DNA from: Methanolapillus ohkumae
Lineage (GTDB): Archaea > Halobacteriota > Methanosarcinia > Methanosarcinales > Methanosarcinaceae
Direction: 5' to 3'
DNA length: 64,000 nt
Assembly: GCF_032594355.1 (NCBI RefSeq)
Contig: NZ_CP131061.1
Span: forward strand, 434,001-498,000
In this document: positions 13,256-21,716 of the stretch, one piece after another
How positions within the stretch are numbered: position 1 is the stretch's first letter
Layout: each line of letters starts with the position of its first letter
The notes under the pieces: model-generated
Told to the model about the DNA's origin: nothing
Databases searched by the model: none
Seen by the model: the letters and a program-made list of their open reading frames with translations, nothing else
Translations under genes and position numbers: made by a program

Positions 13256-13810
13256 ATCCAATTCTCCGTTTTGTCATTCGTTCATTTTTATTTTCATCAT
13301 TTATTTTTATCAAATTATTTTAAAAAAAATCACAAGCTAATTATGGAGCCTGCTAATCTCAAAAACAAAATATAGATTCAAAAATATATATAATTAATTT
13401 AATAGTATTTATTGTATAGTCTGTATATTTATAATAGCTTTGTATCGTCAGATTATTTTTAAAAATCGGCAAATGATTATGAAAAAAAAGATATGTAAAA
13501 AATAAATGCAAAAATGATGGCAAAAATAAATGCAAAAATGGTGGCAAAAATGATGGCAAAAATAAATGCAAAAATAAATGCAAAAATGATGGCAAAAATA
13601 AATGTAAAAATAAATGCAAAAATAATGTAAAATTTATTGTAAAAATATTAGAAAATGATGTAGAATAAATCCTCTTAACTCATCTTGACCCTTAAAAAAT
13701 AATGAATAAAATATAATAAATAAAAACTGAAAAATGTAAAAAACTGTAAATTTTTAAAAAATAGAAAAAGGAAAAGGGAATCAAAATCCCCTTTTTCCGT
13801 TACATTTTGG
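13256..13810. repeat. Intergenic region with 12-base tandem repeat and terminator
   Basis: From about 13503 to 13630, ten or so units alternate between AAAAATAAATGC and AAAAATGATGGC, decaying at the ends. A hairpin GGAAAAGGGA/TCCCCTTTTTCC lies at 13769-13799, just past the stop of beta-helix protein B, and is its likely terminator. The repeat is readable as a Leu/Phe/His/Ser-rich frame on the minus strand, which is an artefact of the 12-base period. Confidence 0.75.
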
Positions 13811-15223
13811 TTATGGGTTTTTGGGTTTGTAGACGTAATAGTAGTAATATCCGCCTGCTGCCGCAATGATGACCACGGCACCAACCGCAATTATCCACCA
13901 GTATTGATCCCACCAGCTTTCGGAACCACTGGGAGTTGATGTGTTATTTGTGTTACTTGTGTTGTTGGTTGTGTTCGACATGTTTGTTGGTGGAACCGTA
14001 TTGTTTGTGGTGTTGTTCGCCGGCGTCATGTTAGACGTGTTGGTCGGAGCGGTGTCTAAAACCGTCGCCTGTCCGAATCCGCCGCCTGAACTGCCGCTGC
14101 TTTGAGTCGGTGTCACGGTGACACCTTCTTCCGTAATGATGACGCCTTCTCCCGGGGTTAATGTGCCGACAATGGTTGGGTTACCGGTGCCGACTAATGT
14201 CACGTTAGACGACACAGTCACATTTCCGACATTGTACGTTCCTGGCGGAAGGTCGATTTCATTTCCGTCGAGGGATTCATTTAAAATATCACTTAAAATT
14301 TGGCCGTTTTGGTCGGCGGAATTGCTTTGGTTGAGCAGATACAATTTTGCAAATATAGGCGGTGTCGAACTGTCAATTCCGGTTGGGTCCATATTTGAAA
14401 CAATGATGGATTCGCTGGGAATGTCCACGCCGGTCGGTCCGGTCAAATTCGAGCGCACCAGATTCGGAAGCGTTGTATTGTATTCTTCAACGATGACCGG
14501 AAGTCCTTCCATTGGGATGATGCCTGAGACATTGATTGCAGTAATTCCGATATTATCGGCGTCTCCGAATTCCTTATTGTTGATGTTAAGTCCACCCCAC
14601 GTGTTGTTTTCCGTGGTTCCGGAAACCGTTACATTTGAACCCTGAGTTATTGTAATCCCAAAACCGCCATTGTTTCGGGCGGTTAAGTTTGTGAATGAAG
14701 AATCGGTGTTTCGGCTGATATCAAATGCGGTTTTGACCATGTTGATTGCAGTGACATTATCAAATGTTGTGTTGACCGTGTGCTGGATTCTAAATCCATA
14801 GTTGGCAACATTCGTTCCGTCTAATGTGACATTTTTGATGGTTGTGTTATTCCTTTGAATTTTAAAACCGTCAGTTGCAGCGGTTAATTGAATAATCGGA
14901 AGGGCCATGGAGTCAGCATTGGTGACCGTCAATCCGTCCTGGGTGTTGATCACATACTGATTAGCTAGGTAGTTTCCGGAAACTAAAAGAATGGTGGTGT
15001 TCACGGCAGAGGCATTCAAAACCTCATCCAATAATATAAAATTTTCCACCCGAATAAAATCTCCATCCATCTGGGTCCACGAAGATAAATCCGTATCGGA
15101 CACTTCAACAACATAAGGATCTCCGGAAGTTCCCGTTCCGCTGAACGCAACGGCTGTTCCGAGCAGTGCGATAAACGTTAAGAGTAAAAGTAAAAAAATA
15201 GTTGTCATCCGTCTTTTTGTCAA
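13811..15223 (-). CDS. Surface-anchored parallel beta-helix protein B
   Basis: 470 residues, paralogous to the next gene downstream over nearly the whole length: shared blocks include FDNVTAINMVKTAFD, SSFTNLTA and GGFGITI. Order of parts: signal sequence (IFLLLLLTFIALLGTAVAF), beta-helix region, the segment SSGGGFGQATV at about 378-388, a linker with many N-x-T/S sequons (possible N-glycosylation), a transmembrane helix (IIAVGAVVIIAAAGG) and a tyrosine-rich tail. The start is a TTG at 15221-15223, because GGAGG lies 6 bases before it; the next ATG is too far away. The two genes arose by tandem duplication. Surface adhesion or a cell-envelope role is plausible but not shown. Confidence 0.75.
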   Translation of the reverse strand: MTKRRMTTIFLLLLLTFIALLGTAVAFSGTGTSGDPYVVEVSDTDLSSWTQMDGDFIRVENFILLDEVLNASAVNTTILLVSGNYLANQYVINTQDGLTVTNADSMALPIIQLTAATDGFKIQRNNTTIKNVTLDGTNVANYGFRIQHTVNTTFDNVTAINMVKTAFDISRNTDSSFTNLTARNNGGFGITITQGSNVTVSGTTENNTWGGLNINNKEFGDADNIGITAINVSGIIPMEGLPVIVEEYNTTLPNLVRSNLTGPTGVDIPSESIIVSNMDPTGIDSSTPPIFAKLYLLNQSNSADQNGQILSDILNESLDGNEIDLPPGTYNVGNVTVSSNVTLVGTGNPTIVGTLTPGEGVIITEEGVTVTPTQSSGSSGGGFGQATVLDTAPTNTSNMTPANNTTNNTVPPTNMSNTTNNTSNTNNTSTPSGSESWWDQYWWIIAVGAVVIIAAAGGYYYYYVYKPKNP

Positions 15224-15498
15224 ATTATTCCTCCTATCGAAAACTTTTGAATTATATCTTTAATTTTATATTTATGACATAATTCAGCTCCAAAATATTA
15301 TAATTTAAAATATATATAGTTATTCAAATAAAATATATATACGGCTTTTTCGACATTTAAAGCGTAATTTTTTTGGTTTTAAATAGAATTGAGAAACAAC
15401 AGCAACAGACTTAATTTATAAACGGTAACGGTAGACTAAAACAAAACAATGCGGCAGCAAAATTGCAAATATAGGAGCAGATCGCAGCAAACTAAAAA

Positions 15499-15982
15499 GT
15501 AAGCAGTGTGGCAAATTAAAACCGTAAGCAGTGCGGCAAACTAAAAAGTAAGCAGTGTGGCAAATTAAAACCGTAAGCAGTGCGGCAAACTAAAAAGTAA
15601 GCAGTGCGGCAAACTAAAACTGTAAGCAGTGCGGCAAACTAAAAAGTAAGCAGTGCGGCAAACTAAAAAGTAAGCAGTGTGGCAAATTAAAACCGTAAGC
15701 AGTGCGGCAAACTAAAAAGTAAGCAGTGCGGCAAACTAAAAAGTAAGCAGTGTGGCAAATTAAAACCGTAAGCAGTGCGGCAAACTAAAACTGTAAGCAG
15801 TGCGGCAAACTAAAAAGTAAGCAGTGCGGCAAACTAAAAAGTAAGCAGTGTGGCAAATTAAAACCGTAAGCAGTGCGGCAAACTAAAAAGTAAGCAGTGT
15901 GGCAAATTAAAACCGTAAGCAGTGCGGCAAACTAAAAAGTAAGCAGTGCGGCAAATTAAAACCGTAAGCAGTGTGGCAAACT
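15499..15982 (+). repeat. Minisatellite, 20 units of two types (24 and 25 bases)
   Basis: Units start GTAAGCAGTG and come in two forms: type A ends CGGCAAACTAAAAA (24 bases), type B ends TGGCAAATTAAAACC (25 bases). A minor variant of A ends AAAACT. Types alternate irregularly, with A in runs of one to three. There is no spacer between units, so this is not a CRISPR array. Degenerate half-units (GCAGCAAACTAAAAA) precede the array. Confidence 0.95.
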
Positions 15983-16026
15983 GTAACAATTCCGCAGTCA
16001 TGCATTTTACCATCTATCTTTTCATA

Positions 16027-16066
16027 ACAATCCGAGAAATTCGGACGCGGTACGCGTCCGAATTTT
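16027..16066. repeat. Near-perfect palindrome
   Basis: CCGAGAAATTCGGACGCG, loop GTA, then CGCGTCCGAATTTTCGG: one bulged base in a 17-base-pair stem. The right arm plus the following GGAGGGCTT recurs at 16206-16228 with few changes. Confidence 0.7.
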
Positions 16067-16171
16067 CGGGAGGGCTTACTTGGATGGAAGAATAGGAATT
16101 GTTTTCAATTTTTTTGCGACCGGGGGGAGCATTCTCAAAGTGAATTTGGTGGTAAGTGGTTTCCCTGCCTT

Positions 16172-16205
16172 TTGAAAAATTCCGAAGCGCAGCGGAGGAA
16201 TTTTT
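16172..16205. repeat. Dispersed hairpin repeat, copy 1
   Basis: TTGAAAAATTCCGAAGCG followed by CAGCGGAGGAATTTTT. The same 34 bases with one change occur at 61243-61276, 45 kb away, and a shorter variant is at 61185-61213. Confidence 0.75.
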
Positions 16206-16322
16206 GCGTCCGAATTTTCGAGGGGGCTTGCATATTTTTTTGAGGTTGTTTTTTCAGGTTTGCATTTTTTAAGGTGGCCATCGGTTCATATTTTTTAAAA
16301 ACCCGGTCCATTTTTTTGAGTG

Positions 16323-16372
16323 ATTTTAAAAAATATGTTGCCATAACGCGCGCGGCGACAAACGTACAAAAA
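16323..16372 (-). promoter_or_regulatory. Conserved 3' element, copy 1 (after nac)
   Basis: In the sense of nac, the stretch reads GTCGCCGCGCGCG, TTATGGCAACAT and ATTTTTTAAAATCA. It lies about 75 bases past the stop, after a T-rich tract. The core TTATGGCAACA with following T run is shared with four other loci in this window. Confidence 0.65.
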
Positions 16373-16447
16373 GCAAAAGAAAATAAAAGAATAAAGAAAA
16401 AAAAGAATAAATGAAAATAAACGAAAAAAAGAATAAAAGAAAAGATT

Positions 16448-16795
16448 TTAAGAAGCTAAAGACAAAATGGCTTCCGCTAAATCTCCGTTGGAGGCTTTCA
16501 AAGCCTCACGGGCTTTTTCTTCAGAAACGCCGGTTTGCTCGCAAACGAGCCGGATATCCTCTTCCGTAATCGCAAGGGCTTTGGGAACTTTTTTCACGTT
16601 TCCGTTGATTTGATATGTGTCGACTCCCTGAGCTCTCATTATAGATACTGACGGGTTTTCAATAATAATGTCGCCATCTGTTGTTTTAATAATCACTTGT
16701 TCGGCATTTTCAATTTCAACCATGTCAATGCCAAGCTGTTTCATCATTCCCTGCATCTTTTTGGGGTTCATACCGCGGCCCATTCCCGGAAACAT
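16448..16795 (-). CDS. nac: Nascent polypeptide-associated complex protein
   Basis: Ribosome-associated chaperone that contacts emerging nascent chains; archaea use a homodimer of this alpha-type subunit. The 115-residue protein starts MFPGMGRGMNPKKMQGMMKQ, a signature of archaeal NAC. A NAC beta-barrel domain covers about 30-75 (VIIKTTDGDIIIENPSVSI), and a C-terminal UBA domain covers about 76-115 (EEDIRLVCEQTGVSEEKARE). Length is normal. A GAGGT site precedes the ATG at 16793-16795. Downstream lie a T-rich tract and a copy of the conserved 3' element. Confidence 0.95.
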   Translation of the reverse strand: MFPGMGRGMNPKKMQGMMKQLGIDMVEIENAEQVIIKTTDGDIIIENPSVSIMRAQGVDTYQINGNVKKVPKALAITEEDIRLVCEQTGVSEEKAREALKASNGDLAEAILSLAS

Positions 16796-17001
16796 ATTTC
16801 AAACCTCTTTTTCTCTTCAAAACATCTTAAATAATTTAAATAAAATTTTTTAAAATAGAATAAAAACGTGATTGATTAATTTTGTCTAAAATATAAAAGC
16901 CATTCGCTTTTCTTGAAAAATAATACTAATGAAATTGTAAAAAATGAAGTCGTAAAAATAATGAAATTGTAACAAATGAAAACTAAATATGTAAAAAAGG
17001 G

Positions 17002-17040
17002 AAAAAAGCGGAAAAAAAATATTTCTTTTTCCGTTTTTTC
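17002..17040 (-). terminator. Hairpin terminator of the IscA-like gene
   Basis: AAAAAGCGGAAAAA pairs with TTTTTCCGTTTTTT, about 30 bases after the stop on the minus strand, followed by a T-rich run in the sense direction. Confidence 0.6.
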
Positions 17041-17071
17041 TTTTTCATTTTCGTCTTTTTATGTTTTTTAA

Positions 17072-17392
17072 TTAATGGCAGCCGGCGCAACCGCCGCCGC
17101 ATTTGAGCGCGGACGGGTCTTCGATAATGAATCCGGTTCCCATCTCATTGTCAATGTAATCAATCACTAAATTTTCAATGGTGGTTTCGAGTTCACTTTC
17201 GTAGACAAAGTTCACACCGTTAATGATTGCGGTTTTGTCATCTTTTCCGATTTCATTGTCCAATGACAATCCGTAGGATGGTCCGCTGCATCCGAGACCG
17301 GCGATAAAAACACGCAGGTAATGATCTTTTTTATTTTGCTCTTCCAAAACCCCGTTTAAAGCCGTAATTGCTTCATCTGTTATCGTAATCAT
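17072..17392 (-). CDS. HesB/IscA-like iron-sulfur protein
   Basis: 106-residue A-type carrier-like protein, expected to bind Fe or an Fe-S cluster and pass it to client enzymes. The fold pattern is typical: ITDEAITALNGVLEEQ at the start, then FIAGLGCSGPSYGLSLD. A C-terminal cysteine-rich end reads CGGGCAGCH, where canonical IscA has C-G-C. The first family cysteine (GLGCSGPSYG, about residue 35) is present. A GAGGT site precedes the ATG. It stands alone, with a hairpin terminator downstream, so its client is not indicated by context; methanogens have many Fe-S enzymes. Confidence 0.85.
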   Translation of the reverse strand: MITITDEAITALNGVLEEQNKKDHYLRVFIAGLGCSGPSYGLSLDNEIGKDDKTAIINGVNFVYESELETTIENLVIDYIDNEMGTGFIIEDPSALKCGGGCAGCH

Positions 17393-17675
17393 AATTTAAC
17401 CTCTACTGTTTATTTTATAATATGTTTTCTATTTTATAAGTCCCTTAATCTTCTTGCGGATATAAAATGTTTCCGACGTTTGGCACGCATAGATTCGCTG
17501 CTTTTCAATTTATTTAATTATTTATTTGATTATTTTAGTTTTAAATTTTCTATTTGTTATATTTCATCATAGGTGATTTAACTTTTTTTAAATCAGTAAA
17601 ACAAGTTAACGCATGAAATAGGATATAAACCTTTCAGCGCCAACTTTTTCTTTGCATTTTAATCTCATGGGCAGA

Positions 17676-18941
17676 TTAAACAAATTCGGCACCGTCATCG
17701 GCCGGATTTGTCAATTGTTGGGAATTGTAGGCGTTGATTTCGATACAATCCTTTTTTCCCTTGACTTCCCAAACGGATGCGAAAACTTGAGTGATTTTGA
17801 TGTCAAAATCCTTTTCCAGCGGCTTAAATGTTTTGTTTTGATAAATCACGGATTGAGCATCGGTGTTGTTTGTTTTCACTTGTTTTGTGTTTTCCAAAAT
17901 GAGTTTTTCCAAAATTTTGGCACGGATTTCTTCTTTTGTCACTTTCGCTTGCTTTAAAACATAATCAATGTCGGGAATTTCCGTCTGCTCGCTGATTTCC
18001 CCCAGTTCAATAGAATCCTCAAATCCAGTCACCGCATTGTAAATTCCATCTCCCGACGCCGCCATTTTGATGTGTTCGGTTCCCATTTTACGGTCCACCG
18101 CCAGAGTATAGGAATATTTCCAGTACGGTACAAATTTCAAAATCACATCTTTAACTTCACCGAATGTGGATTTTCCGATGGCGACCGCCCGCTCAATCGG
18201 CATGTTTAAGCGTGACGCCCGAACCGCGATGATCTCTGTCCGCAGGGTTTTGAATTTATCATCAACCGGCACTGTTTCTTTGGGTTTTGTTTCCGGCTTT
18301 TTGGGTTCGGCAATAATATATTCCGAAGCTTCCGGCTTTGTTTCCGGTCTTGTCTCTTGCTTTGAAACTTTTATCTCTTCTCTTTCTTTTTCTTCCTCGA
18401 TTCCCGCCAAAAATGAACTTGGAAATCCGCTGACATCAGCCGACACATATTTTTTTTCCGCCGGTGAAAAAATATCGGTTTCAGAGTCCTCAAATTCCGG
18501 TTTTACAGGACTGTTCGGATTTTTGGAGTGAGCAAAGGCACTGATGGGGTCAAAATTTTTTTTTTGGTCCACCATAGATTCAATACAATAGCTGCCGACA
18601 ATCATCTCTAAAGTTTCCCGGCTCAAATTGGTCACCATGAACGCGCCCACTTTTTTTGCCAGCTCATCCCGATCCCAAATGACAACACCGGTGTCCTGTG
18701 CATATCTTTGAACGGTTTCATCGCCGCCTTTAATTCTTTTGGTCGTGATGTACAAGCTGTTTTTTCCATTGGACTGCTGCGTAAACCGCTCCAAAGTATC
18801 CAGATTTCCGTCCATATCACATTTGACCCAAATTTCATAATCCTGCCGTTTTCCGACAATGTCACAAAAGGCGCCCTCTTCTGTTTTATACCCATATGAT
18901 CTAAACATTTCGACCAAAAGTTGAACAAGTTCCTGCTTCAT
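17676..18941 (-). CDS. Conserved protein with a possible restriction-endonuclease-like domain
   Basis: About 421 residues. The N-terminal 110 residues resemble a PD-(D/E)xK-type fold: helix, then FCDIVGKRQDYEIWVKC, where D and K sit as in D...(E/D)xK but the glutamate position is tryptophan. That would make it inactive or a binding-only fold. Residues about 120-220 are a charged, proline/lysine/glutamate-rich linker. The C-terminal half (PYWKYSYTLAVDRKMGTEHIK) is an unrecognised compact domain. The upstream TTG at 18960-18962 gives seven more residues; the ATG at 18939-18941 is chosen here without a strong ribosome binding site. I do not recognise a function. Confidence 0.6.
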   Translation of the reverse strand: MKQELVQLLVEMFRSYGYKTEEGAFCDIVGKRQDYEIWVKCDMDGNLDTLERFTQQSNGKNSLYITTKRIKGGDETVQRYAQDTGVVIWDRDELAKKVGAFMVTNLSRETLEMIVGSYCIESMVDQKKNFDPISAFAHSKNPNSPVKPEFEDSETDIFSPAEKKYVSADVSGFPSSFLAGIEEEKEREEIKVSKQETRPETKPEASEYIIAEPKKPETKPKETVPVDDKFKTLRTEIIAVRASRLNMPIERAVAIGKSTFGEVKDVILKFVPYWKYSYTLAVDRKMGTEHIKMAASGDGIYNAVTGFEDSIELGEISEQTEIPDIDYVLKQAKVTKEEIRAKILEKLILENTKQVKTNNTDAQSVIYQNKTFKPLEKDFDIKITQVFASVWEVKGKKDCIEINAYNSQQLTNPADDGAEFV

Positions 18942-19156
18942 GTTATCTGTATCCGTTATCAAAAAATTAAGTTTAATTTGTTATAACTTGAATATAATAT
19001 TATCGAATCTAATATTCTCAAATCCGCTTTAATAGGTTTCGTTTGCAAATACATTACGGAGATGTTATATATTTTGAATTGATACAATTCTCATTCATTC
19101 CCGCACGGATTTATAAAAAATTTTAACCTAAAAAACAAGTCCGGTCGAGTGAAAAT

Positions 19157-19246
19157 TGAATATTTATCGAGGATTATTTATCGAGGATTATTTATCACGG
19201 AATATTTATCGAGGATTATTTATAGAGGAATATTTGTCGAGGTCTT
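19157..19246 (+). repeat. Short tandem repeat directly before mscS
   Basis: Six imperfect units of ATTTATCGAGGATT, 14-17 bases each, run up to the start codon of the next gene. The last unit supplies TCGAGG, which could serve as its ribosome binding site. The promoter must lie upstream of or within the array. Confidence 0.75.
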
Positions 19247-19249
19247 CTT

Positions 19250-20005
19250 ATGCTTGAATTTTTAGAAACTCCGATTCCTTATACGGATTTAGTTGTTGCA
19301 GATTTTGTGTTTGCGCTTATTGTTTTGATTGCGGGTTTCATTATTGCCCGTGTCATTATCAGCATCTTTAAAAGGTCGGCCGGAAAAACCCGGCTGCCGG
19401 AATTAATTGTTGCGCTTTTGGTTCAATTGCTGACGATTCTTTTGTATGTCGGTATTTTACTGGCGGTTGTGAGTACGCTTGGCGTTTCCGTCAGTTCCGT
19501 AATTTTGGGACTTTCGGCAGTAATCGGTCTCATTTTGGGGTTTGGCCTTCAAGACACTTTGAACAATTTGGCGGCCGGCATTTGGATTGCGGTTTTGGGA
19601 CCCTTTAAAGTCAACGACAACGTGACCATCGCCGGACAAAACGGCGCGGTGAAAACCATCGGTATTATGGCCACAGAATTGGTGACGGCAGACAATGTTT
19701 TCATTATGATCCCAAATAAAATGATTTGGAACAGTCCGATTATCAATGCCACCAAGCTTCCAACCCGTCGCTTTGATTTGACCATGACATTTAAATTGGT
19801 CAACAATTCCGAAGGAACCATAAAGGCGGTCATGGATGTTCTCAACAAAAATCCGGCAATATTGAAAATTCCGGAGCCGAAGATTTACATTTCCAATATT
19901 ACCGACGCTTCCGTCGACCTTCAAATTAGAGCATGGGTTTCTTACGAAAATTATGCGACGATTGTCAACATTTTAAAAGAAGAATTGTTGATCGAATTTG
20001 AATAA
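19250..20005 (+). CDS. Small-conductance mechanosensitive channel (MscS family)
   Basis: Membrane channel that opens under membrane tension to release solutes. The 251-residue protein has three N-terminal membrane segments (about 17-40, 55-80 and 85-108). The last, LGLSAVIGLILGFGLQDTLNNLAAG, is the pore-lining TM3 with its glycine/alanine pattern. The beta domain follows (KVNDNVTIAGQNGAVKTIGI), then an alpha/beta C-terminal region. Length is close to E. coli MscS. A 14-base-pair hairpin with T tract follows the stop. Confidence 0.9.
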   Translation: MLEFLETPIPYTDLVVADFVFALIVLIAGFIIARVIISIFKRSAGKTRLPELIVALLVQLLTILLYVGILLAVVSTLGVSVSSVILGLSAVIGLILGFGLQDTLNNLAAGIWIAVLGPFKVNDNVTIAGQNGAVKTIGIMATELVTADNVFIMIPNKMIWNSPIINATKLPTRRFDLTMTFKLVNNSEGTIKAVMDVLNKNPAILKIPEPKIYISNITDASVDLQIRAWVSYENYATIVNILKEELLIEFE

Positions 20006-20025
20006 TTCTGTAAATTAAAAAAAGT

Positions 20026-20059
20026 AAAAACAAAGATGAACAAGATCATCTTTGTTTTT
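20026..20059 (+). terminator. mscS terminator hairpin
   Basis: AAAAACAAAGATGA, loop of six, TCATCTTTGTTTTT: perfect 14-base stem, 21 bases after the stop codon, leading into T-rich repeats. Confidence 0.8.
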
Positions 20060-20061
20060 CG

Positions 20062-20130
20062 TATTTTTTATTTTTCATATTTTTATTTTTCATATTTTTA
20101 TTTTTCATATTTTTATTTTTCGTGTTTTTG
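20062..20130 (+). repeat. 15-base tandem repeat
   Basis: About four copies of TATTTTTATTTTTCA between mscS and its 3' element. Its open frame encodes only Phe/Tyr/Ser repeats and is not a gene. Confidence 0.75.
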
Positions 20131-20154
20131 TTTTTTCTTCGTTCTTTTTTTGTT

Positions 20155-20206
20155 TTTTTTGACGCCACTCGGAATGCGTTATGGCGACACATTTTTTGAA
20201 AAAGTA
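20155..20206 (+). promoter_or_regulatory. Conserved 3' element, copy 2 (after mscS)
   Basis: TTTTGACGCCACTCGG, AATGCGTTATGGCGACACA, TTTTTTGAAAAAGT. Same order and orientation relative to the upstream gene as the other four copies. Confidence 0.65.
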
Positions 20207-20245
20207 ATCAAAAAACAGCGAGTCGGTTTTTCCATCACCTTCATT

Positions 20246-20271
20246 AATTATAAATAGGGTGATTTCACCAT
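20246..20271 (+). promoter_or_regulatory. vor operon promoter and possible operator
   Basis: The TATA box AATTATAAATA (20247-20256) is followed at once by the palindrome GGTGATTTCACC (20259-20270). That would place a two-fold symmetric site over the initiation region about 60 bases before vorC. A repressor site is an inference from position and symmetry. Confidence 0.5.
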
Positions 20272-20323
20272 TAAGGTCTAATCTTGTATGAAATTACGCT
20301 TTTGATTAAAAAGGAGTCTGTAA

Positions 20324-20575
20324 ATGTCGGAAATAAAAGAAAAAAACGCACCGTATCCGGTCATCAACGCACTGGAATGCAAATCGTGCGGAAGGTGTGT
20401 TTTTGATTGCCCGAAAGGGGTTTTAAAAATCGGGACGGTTCTTAACGCACGCGGATACGCGCCGGTCGTGTATGCCGGCACCGGTTGCATCGGATGCGCG
20501 AACTGCTATTACACCTGTCCGGAACCGCTTGCGATTGAAGTTCACATTCCCGCAAAAACAAAAACGGAGGCTTAA
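20324..20575 (+). CDS. vorC: 2-oxoacid:ferredoxin oxidoreductase, ferredoxin-like subunit
   Basis: 83-residue electron-transfer subunit with two [4Fe-4S] motifs: CKSCGRCVFDCPKG (about 20-33) and CIGCANCYYTCPEP (about 55-68). It passes electrons from the TPP site to external ferredoxin. GGAG lies 7 bases before the ATG. It is the first gene of a tight three-gene operon; vorB starts 1 base after its stop. The order small ferredoxin, alpha chain, then TPP-gamma fusion matches vorCBA of Methanothermobacter as I recall it. A 2-oxoglutarate (Kor) specificity cannot be ruled out from sequence. Confidence 0.85.
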   Translation: MSEIKEKNAPYPVINALECKSCGRCVFDCPKGVLKIGTVLNARGYAPVVYAGTGCIGCANCYYTCPEPLAIEVHIPAKTKTEA

Positions 20576-20576
20576 A

Positions 20577-21716
20577 ATGACTGTTCAATTGATTAAAGGA
20601 AACACCGCCGTCGTTATCGGGGCCATGTATGCCGGCTGTGACTGCTATTTTGGATACCCGATCACACCCGCCAGCGAAATTTTGCATGAGGCCTCCAAAT
20701 ATTTCCCCATGGCCGGCCGCAAATTCGTGCAGGCCGAATCCGAAGAAGCCGCAATCAACATGGTTTACGGCGCCGCCGCCACAGGACACCGCGTCATGAC
20801 GGCGTCATCCGGTCCCGGAATGAGTTTGAAACAAGAAGGAATTTCCTATCTTGCCGGCGCGGAATTGCCTTGCGTGATTGTAGACATTCAGCGGGCCGGT
20901 CCCGGTCTTGGAAATATCGGACCCGAACAAGCCGACTACAACCAAATTGTCAAAGGCGGCGGACATGGGAACTACAAAAATATTGTTCTGGCACCGAATT
21001 CCGTCCAAGAAATGTGCGATCTCACCATAAAAGGATTTGATTTGGCATTTAAATACAGAAATCCGGTTATTGTTCTGGCCGATGGAGTTTTGGGACAAAT
21101 GATGGAACCGCTCGTTTTCCCCAAAAATGCGACCATGCCGGAAATTGACAATACGTGGGCTGTTTCCGGGAACCGTGAAACAAAAAAGAACCTGGTGACT
21201 TCCATTTTCCTTGATTTTGACCAGCTGGAAGCGTTTAACAACAAACTCATGAAAAAGTATCAAACCGTTTGTGAAAACGAACCGCTGTACGAAGAATATC
21301 ATACAGAAGACGCCGACATTATTTTGGTGTCCTATGGAATCAGCAGCCGGATCTCAAAAAGCGCAGTTGATCTCGCCCGACAAAATGGAATCAAAGCCGG
21401 TCTGTTCCGCCCGATTACGCTCTTTCCCTTCCCGGAAAAAAGGCTCAATGAAATCGCAGATCGGGAATGCACGTTTTTGGCGGTGGAAATGAGTTCCGGG
21501 CAAATGCGGGATGATGTGATGCTGGCCATTCGGTGCAAGCGCGATGTGGAACTTGCGAACCGGATGGGCGGAAACATCATCGAAATTGAAAAATTGATTC
21601 AAAAAATCAAAGAAATTAATCAAAAACAAAAAACCGCAAAAACAACAACCGGAACAACAACCGGAACAACAATAGGAACAACAACAGGAACAACAAAAAA
21701 GCCGGAGGAAAAATAA
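20577..21716 (+). CDS. vorB: 2-oxoacid:ferredoxin oxidoreductase, alpha (VorB-type) subunit
   Basis: 379 residues. The pyrimidine-binding alpha domain opens MTVQLIKGNTAVVIGAMYAG and contains FGYPITPASEILHEASKY and the ESEEAAINMVYGAAATG segment typical of this family. Domain II follows after about residue 250. The start at 20577 is chosen because GGAGG lies 6 bases upstream and the vorC stop is adjacent; the frame is open further upstream inside vorC. The last 22 residues are an unusual threonine/glycine tail made of four TTGT repeats (DNA 21645-21700) and add to the normal family length of about 350. Electrons go to VorC; TPP binds at the interface with VorA. Confidence 0.88.
   Translation: MTVQLIKGNTAVVIGAMYAGCDCYFGYPITPASEILHEASKYFPMAGRKFVQAESEEAAINMVYGAAATGHRVMTASSGPGMSLKQEGISYLAGAELPCVIVDIQRAGPGLGNIGPEQADYNQIVKGGGHGNYKNIVLAPNSVQEMCDLTIKGFDLAFKYRNPVIVLADGVLGQMMEPLVFPKNATMPEIDNTWAVSGNRETKKNLVTSIFLDFDQLEAFNNKLMKKYQTVCENEPLYEEYHTEDADIILVSYGISSRISKSAVDLARQNGIKAGLFRPITLFPFPEKRLNEIADRECTFLAVEMSSGQMRDDVMLAIRCKRDVELANRMGGNIIEIEKLIQKIKEINQKQKTAKTTTGTTTGTTIGTTTGTTKKPEEK
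21645..21702 (+). repeat. In-frame 12-base repeat at the 3' end of vorB
   Basis: About four and a half units of GGAACAACAACC encode Gly-Thr-Thr-Thr. The period is a multiple of three, so copy-number change keeps the frame. Confidence 0.85.

Larger units (their letters stand above)
15224..16447. other. Long intergenic region with repeats and palindromes
   Basis: No supported gene in 1.2 kb. It holds the promoter of beta-helix protein B (AT-rich, 15240-15350), a 20-unit minisatellite (15499-15982), a near-perfect palindrome (16027-16066), a dispersed hairpin repeat (16172-16205) and a copy of the conserved 3' element (16323-16372). Confidence 0.7.

Noticed and set aside
13359..13619. 86-codon Leu/Phe/His-rich frame
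   Set aside because: Product of the 12-base repeat; periodic peptide, no ribosome binding site.
15499..15982. CRISPR array
   Set aside because: Units are directly adjacent with no unique spacers, and no cas genes are nearby.
16135..16344. 69-codon minus-strand frame
   Set aside because: Spans a dispersed hairpin repeat and the conserved 3' element; no start signals.
20036..20257. 73-codon Phe/Tyr/Ser-rich frame
   Set aside because: Covers the mscS terminator, a 15-base repeat and the 3' element.
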